From: DATLOJ01 sp035536315
GTDB lineage: Bacteria; Actinomycetota; CADDZG01; JAHWKV01
Direction of reading: 5' to 3'
NCBI GenBank assembly: GCA_035536315.1
Contig: DATLOJ010000118.1
Location: 1 to 8,718 of the forward strand
Length of the DNA: 8,718 nt
Made by a program: the position numbers and the translations under genes. Under the pieces are notes generated by a model that saw only the letters and a program-made list of their open reading frames with translations, was not told where the DNA came from and searched no databases. The number at the start of each line of letters is the position of its first letter. The stretch's first letter is position 1. Positions 6,801 to 8,718 of this stretch are shown piece after piece.

Positions 6801-7509
6801 ACTTGGCCGTTTCCTCAATCAGCTGAAGCGCAAGCTTTGGTCCTGCACCGCCCTCCTCATGCTTGAAGTAACAAAACACGTCGGAGCCTGACTTGAGCAA
6901 AGCCGACACTCGTTCAGCCCACATCTTTATGTCTTCATCGTTGTAGTCCTGTTTTCGCAGACGCAAATAGACGTGTCCCGCGGTTACCGGGACGTTGGTC
7001 AGAGCCTTTTCATCGGTGTCCGCCCCGCAAAACGCCACCTGATGCTCCGAAAGCAAATCCCTTACCTCGTCCACGTCGAAGGTTGCATTCCGAAACTCCA
7101 TCGCGAAGCGTGCGACGGGGGGAAGTCCCGTAAGAAAATCCGTGAGCACGCTCTTGTCGTAAGAGAAGTTGGGCGGGAGCTGGAACAAGATCGTTCCCAG
7201 CCTGTCGCCCAGGCCCTTGCCCCTTCGGACGAACTCATCCACGTCCTCCTGTGCATCGACAAGACGTTTCCAATGTGTGATCCGCTGCGGCGCCTTCAAC
7301 GTGAATCGAAAACTCTCCTCGGTTTGCAGCTTCCACCCTTCGATTGTCGTTTCGGCAGGCATACGGCGAAATGTGTAGTTGATCTCCACCGTCCCGAGCT
7401 TCGATGAGTAGTACTGCAGCATCTGCTTGTCCTTGAGGTCCTCCGGATAGAAGGGCCCTTTCCACTCCTTGAAGGAAAACCCCGAGGTCCCCGCGTACAA
7501 GCTGCCCAC
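6793..7509 (-). CDS. DUF72 (YecE-like) TIM-barrel protein
   Basis: A 238-residue soluble protein of the DUF72 family, which adopts a TIM-barrel fold; its biochemical role is unknown, so none is assigned. Family motifs in order are GTSGFSFKEWKGPFYP (7-22), VEINYTFRRMP (41-51), KAPQRITH (72-79), LFQLPPNF (108-115), MEFRN (137-141), YLRLRK (181-186) and YFKHEEGGAGPKLA (214-227). Length is normal for the family. The GTG at 7509 is the only usable start: codons upstream in frame are open but include no standard start until inside nth, and the first residues match the family's beginning. There is no clear Shine-Dalgarno, but the nth stop lies only seven bases upstream, so coupled translation is likely. 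Its stop overlaps the stop of the convergent DUF2207 gene. The pairing with a DNA-repair gene is suggestive but not evidence of function. Confidence 0.93.
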   Translation of the reverse strand: MGSLYAGTSGFSFKEWKGPFYPEDLKDKQMLQYYSSKLGTVEINYTFRRMPAETTIEGWKLQTEESFRFTLKAPQRITHWKRLVDAQEDVDEFVRRGKGLGDRLGTILFQLPPNFSYDKSVLTDFLTGLPPVARFAMEFRNATFDVDEVRDLLSEHQVAFCGADTDEKALTNVPVTAGHVYLRLRKQDYNDEDIKMWAERVSALLKSGSDVFCYFKHEEGGAGPKLALQLIEETAKWG

Positions 7510-7516
7510 TATCGCA

Positions 7517-8236
7517 TCACACCAAAGACGAAGGACAGATGTCGGACAGCACGCACTCGTGGCACTTGGGGACGGGGGCCTTGCACGTGGCTCGGCCGTG
7601 TTCGATGAACAAGTACGACAGCTTGAACCACCTTCGCTTGGGAACCAGCTCCATGAGGTCGCGCTCGATCTTCACAGGGTCTTCATTCTCCGTCAGACCA
7701 AGGCGCTGAGACACGCGACGAACGTGAGTGTCGACCGCGATGCCCTCGACCTTGCCGTACGCGTTTCCAAGCACGATGTTGGCCGTCTTCCGAGCGGCCC
7801 CCGGAAGCGTGACCAGCTCCTCCATCGTGTCCGGAACGCGTCCGCCGAACTCATCGATCAATTTGCGGGCAGTCGCCTGCAGGCTCTTCGTCTTCTGCCT
7901 GAAGAAGCCCGTCGATTTGATGTCCTTCTGTAGCTCCAACGGGTCTGCGTTGGCATAGTCCTCGAGGATCCGGTACTTGACGAAGAGGTCCGCGGTCACC
8001 TTGTTGACCATTGCATCCGTGCACTGGGCGGACAGGATGGTGGCGAACAGCATCTCGTGGGGGCTGGAGAAATTGAGAGCGCATTTGGCGTCGGGAAACT
8101 GCCGGTTCAGACGCTTGTAAATCTCGGGGAATCGGGCGGACGCAGGGCTCTTCCGGTCCAGGGCTGGCTTAGCGGCGACCTTACCGGGGCGCCCGCTCTT
8201 AGAAGGGGACTTCCTAGTCACGCTCATGCGGCTCAT
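7517..8236 (-). CDS. nth: Endonuclease III (DNA glycosylase/AP lyase)
   Basis: A base-excision-repair enzyme that removes oxidised pyrimidines and cleaves the abasic site. From the ATG at 8236 it has 239 residues. The helix-hairpin-helix is LPGAARKTANIVLG (144-157), with Lys150 at the position of the catalytic lysine; the catalytic aspartate is Asp169 in VDTHVRR. The [4Fe-4S] cluster ligands Cys218, Cys225, Cys228 and Cys234 show the canonical C-X6-C-X2-C-X5-C spacing. The hairpin reads GAAR where E. coli-type enzymes have GVGR. Residues 1-34 are a basic, probably disordered extension. The start is ambiguous: the ATG at 8236 overlaps a -10-like TAGAAT, whereas a second ATG at 8227 lies seven bases after that box and would give 236 residues from a leaderless mRNA. 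I list the outer ATG but favour 8227. It is the first gene of an nth-DUF72 unit and divergent from tetR. Confidence 0.94.
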   Translation of the reverse strand: MSRMSVTRKSPSKSGRPGKVAAKPALDRKSPASARFPEIYKRLNRQFPDAKCALNFSSPHEMLFATILSAQCTDAMVNKVTADLFVKYRILEDYANADPLELQKDIKSTGFFRQKTKSLQATARKLIDEFGGRVPDTMEELVTLPGAARKTANIVLGNAYGKVEGIAVDTHVRRVSQRLGLTENEDPVKIERDLMELVPKRRWFKLSYLFIEHGRATCKAPVPKCHECVLSDICPSSLV

Positions 8237-8240
8237 TCTA
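8235..8240 (-). promoter_or_regulatory. Candidate -10 box of nth
   Basis: TAGAAT on the minus strand matches the -10 consensus at five of six positions and is followed by seven bases and then the ATG at 8227, the layout expected for a leaderless transcript. No convincing -35 box lies 16-19 bases upstream (the hexamer at 17 is CTGCGT), so this is moderate evidence. There is no Shine-Dalgarno on the minus strand before either ATG. Confidence 0.4.
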
Positions 8241-8284
8241 GGAGGGTAGCCGTCCCCACGCAGGCCTCCTGTCTCCCAAACGCC

Positions 8285-8313
8285 TTGGCAAACAAACAGT
8301 TGTTTGTTAAAGT
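8285..8313 (+). promoter_or_regulatory. tetR promoter, probably giving a leaderless mRNA
   Basis: TTGGCA at 8285-8290 (one mismatch to TTGACA) and TAAAGT at 8308-8313 (four of six to TATAAT) are separated by exactly 17 bases. Six bases (GCCACC) then lead to the ATG at 8320, so the predicted first transcribed base is about the A of the start codon. No Shine-Dalgarno is present, which agrees with a leaderless message. Confidence 0.55.
8291..8308. promoter_or_regulatory. TetR operator palindrome
   Basis: AACAAACA-GT-TGTTTGTT is a perfect 8+8 inverted repeat with a two-base centre; the flanking bases (A and A) do not extend it. It fills the spacer between the -35 and -10 boxes of the tetR promoter, so bound repressor would block RNA polymerase. 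Size and symmetry suit a TetR dimer site. It lies about 50 bases upstream of the nth -10 box, so an effect on nth is possible but less likely. Confidence 0.75.
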
Positions 8314-8319
8314 GCCACC

Positions 8320-8718
8320 ATGGCCGTGAGACAGGCGTCGAATAGGCGCGACCAGCTTCTGCACAGCGCAGCGACGCTGTTCAGCCGCCAGGGGTACCAT
8401 GGCACGTCCATGCAGGACCTGGCGAAGGACCTGGGGATACTCAGAGGTTCCCTCTACGCGCACATCGCATCAAAAGAGGACATCCTCTTCGAGATAGTCG
8501 ATGCGGGGGCAGATCGGTTCATCAGCCGGCTCGAGGAGGTAGTCCTTTCCGACCTGGCCCCCGGCGAGAAGATCGAGAAAGCGATCCTCGGGCACGTCAT
8601 GACCGTCGCCGAGCATCTGGATGCCGCGACGGTCTTCCTCAACGACTGGCGCCACCTCTCACCCGAGGGTATGGCCCTCATCCAGAAAAAGAGGGACAGG
8701 TACGAGGCGCTCGTCCGG
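8320..8718 (+). CDS. TetR/AcrR-family transcriptional regulator, cut by right edge
   Basis: The first 133 residues of a one-component repressor. An N-terminal helix-turn-helix DNA-binding domain spans about 6-55: NRRDQLLHSAATLFSRQGYH, then TSMQDLAKDLGI with recognition helix LRGSLYAHIASKEDILFEIV. The start of the ligand-binding, dimerising C-terminal domain follows, with a DWRHLSPEGMALIQKKRDRY stretch. The GILxGSLYxHxxSKE pattern and that second-domain segment resemble KstR2- and PaaR/FadR-like regulators, which commonly sense acyl-CoA thioesters and control lipid, sterol or aromatic catabolism; this is family resemblance from memory, and the ligand here is unknown. The ATG at 8320 is placed by the promoter geometry and by homology starting within a few residues. 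A perfect palindrome in its own promoter predicts autorepression. The downstream genes it may control, possibly acyl-CoA metabolism, lie beyond the window. Confidence 0.93.
   Translation, partial: MAVRQASNRRDQLLHSAATLFSRQGYHGTSMQDLAKDLGILRGSLYAHIASKEDILFEIVDAGADRFISRLEEVVLSDLAPGEKIEKAILGHVMTVAEHLDAATVFLNDWRHLSPEGMALIQKKRDRYEALVR

Noticed and set aside
6381..6818. 145-codon Arg-rich frame on the minus strand
   Set aside because: Antisense to the DUF2207 C-terminus; its Arg/His-rich start merely reflects the complement of the GGN tract.
8239..8246. AGGAGGG on the plus strand as a Shine-Dalgarno for a small gene
   Set aside because: No ATG, GTG or TTG follows at a usable distance. The tetR start is about 75 bases away and has its own promoter in between.

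Overview
The window is GC-rich and tightly packed, with no gene-free stretch over 300 bases. It looks like an ordinary bacterial chromosome, most plausibly an actinomycete-like (Actinomycetota) lineage. The reasons are frequent GTG/TTG starts, a membrane-anchored molybdoenzyme with an internal twin-arginine motif, a KstR2-like TetR regulator, and start sites that fit leaderless mRNAs. This assignment is an inference; a GC-rich Chloroflexota-type genome is not excluded. No mobile element, CRISPR array, tRNA or rRNA was seen.

Left block (1-3971, minus strand, read right to left): a YgfZ-type folate-dependent iron-sulfur repair protein; a five-helix membrane sulfite-oxidase-like molybdopterin oxidoreductase; an alpha/beta hydrolase; and the N-terminal 220 residues of a dihydrolipoamide dehydrogenase that runs off the left edge. 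Gaps are -4 to about 10 bases, if the hydrolase starts where its homology begins, so this reads as one operon. The first two junctions are NTGA overlaps, TTGA and CTGA.

Middle block (4030-6796, plus strand): an aldo/keto reductase with a strong Shine-Dalgarno site, then a signal-peptide-bearing DUF2207 membrane protein ending in 16 consecutive glycines. The aldo/keto reductase diverges from ygfZ across 58 bases.

Right block (6793-8236, minus strand): endonuclease III (nth) followed by a DUF72/YecE-like TIM-barrel protein. The DUF72 gene converges on the DUF2207 gene, and their stop codons share the tetranucleotide CTAG. Divergent from nth, a TetR-family regulator starts at 8320 and runs off the right edge. 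Its promoter carries a perfect 18-base palindrome in the spacer between its -35 and -10 boxes, and the predicted transcription start is the A of the ATG, implying autorepression of a leaderless mRNA.

I found no convincing undescribed multi-gene system. The observations most worth checking are the TetR operator/leaderless promoter, the non-ATG NTGA-coupled starts in the left operon, the Sec/Tat-type molybdoenzyme, and the shared-stop convergent pair.
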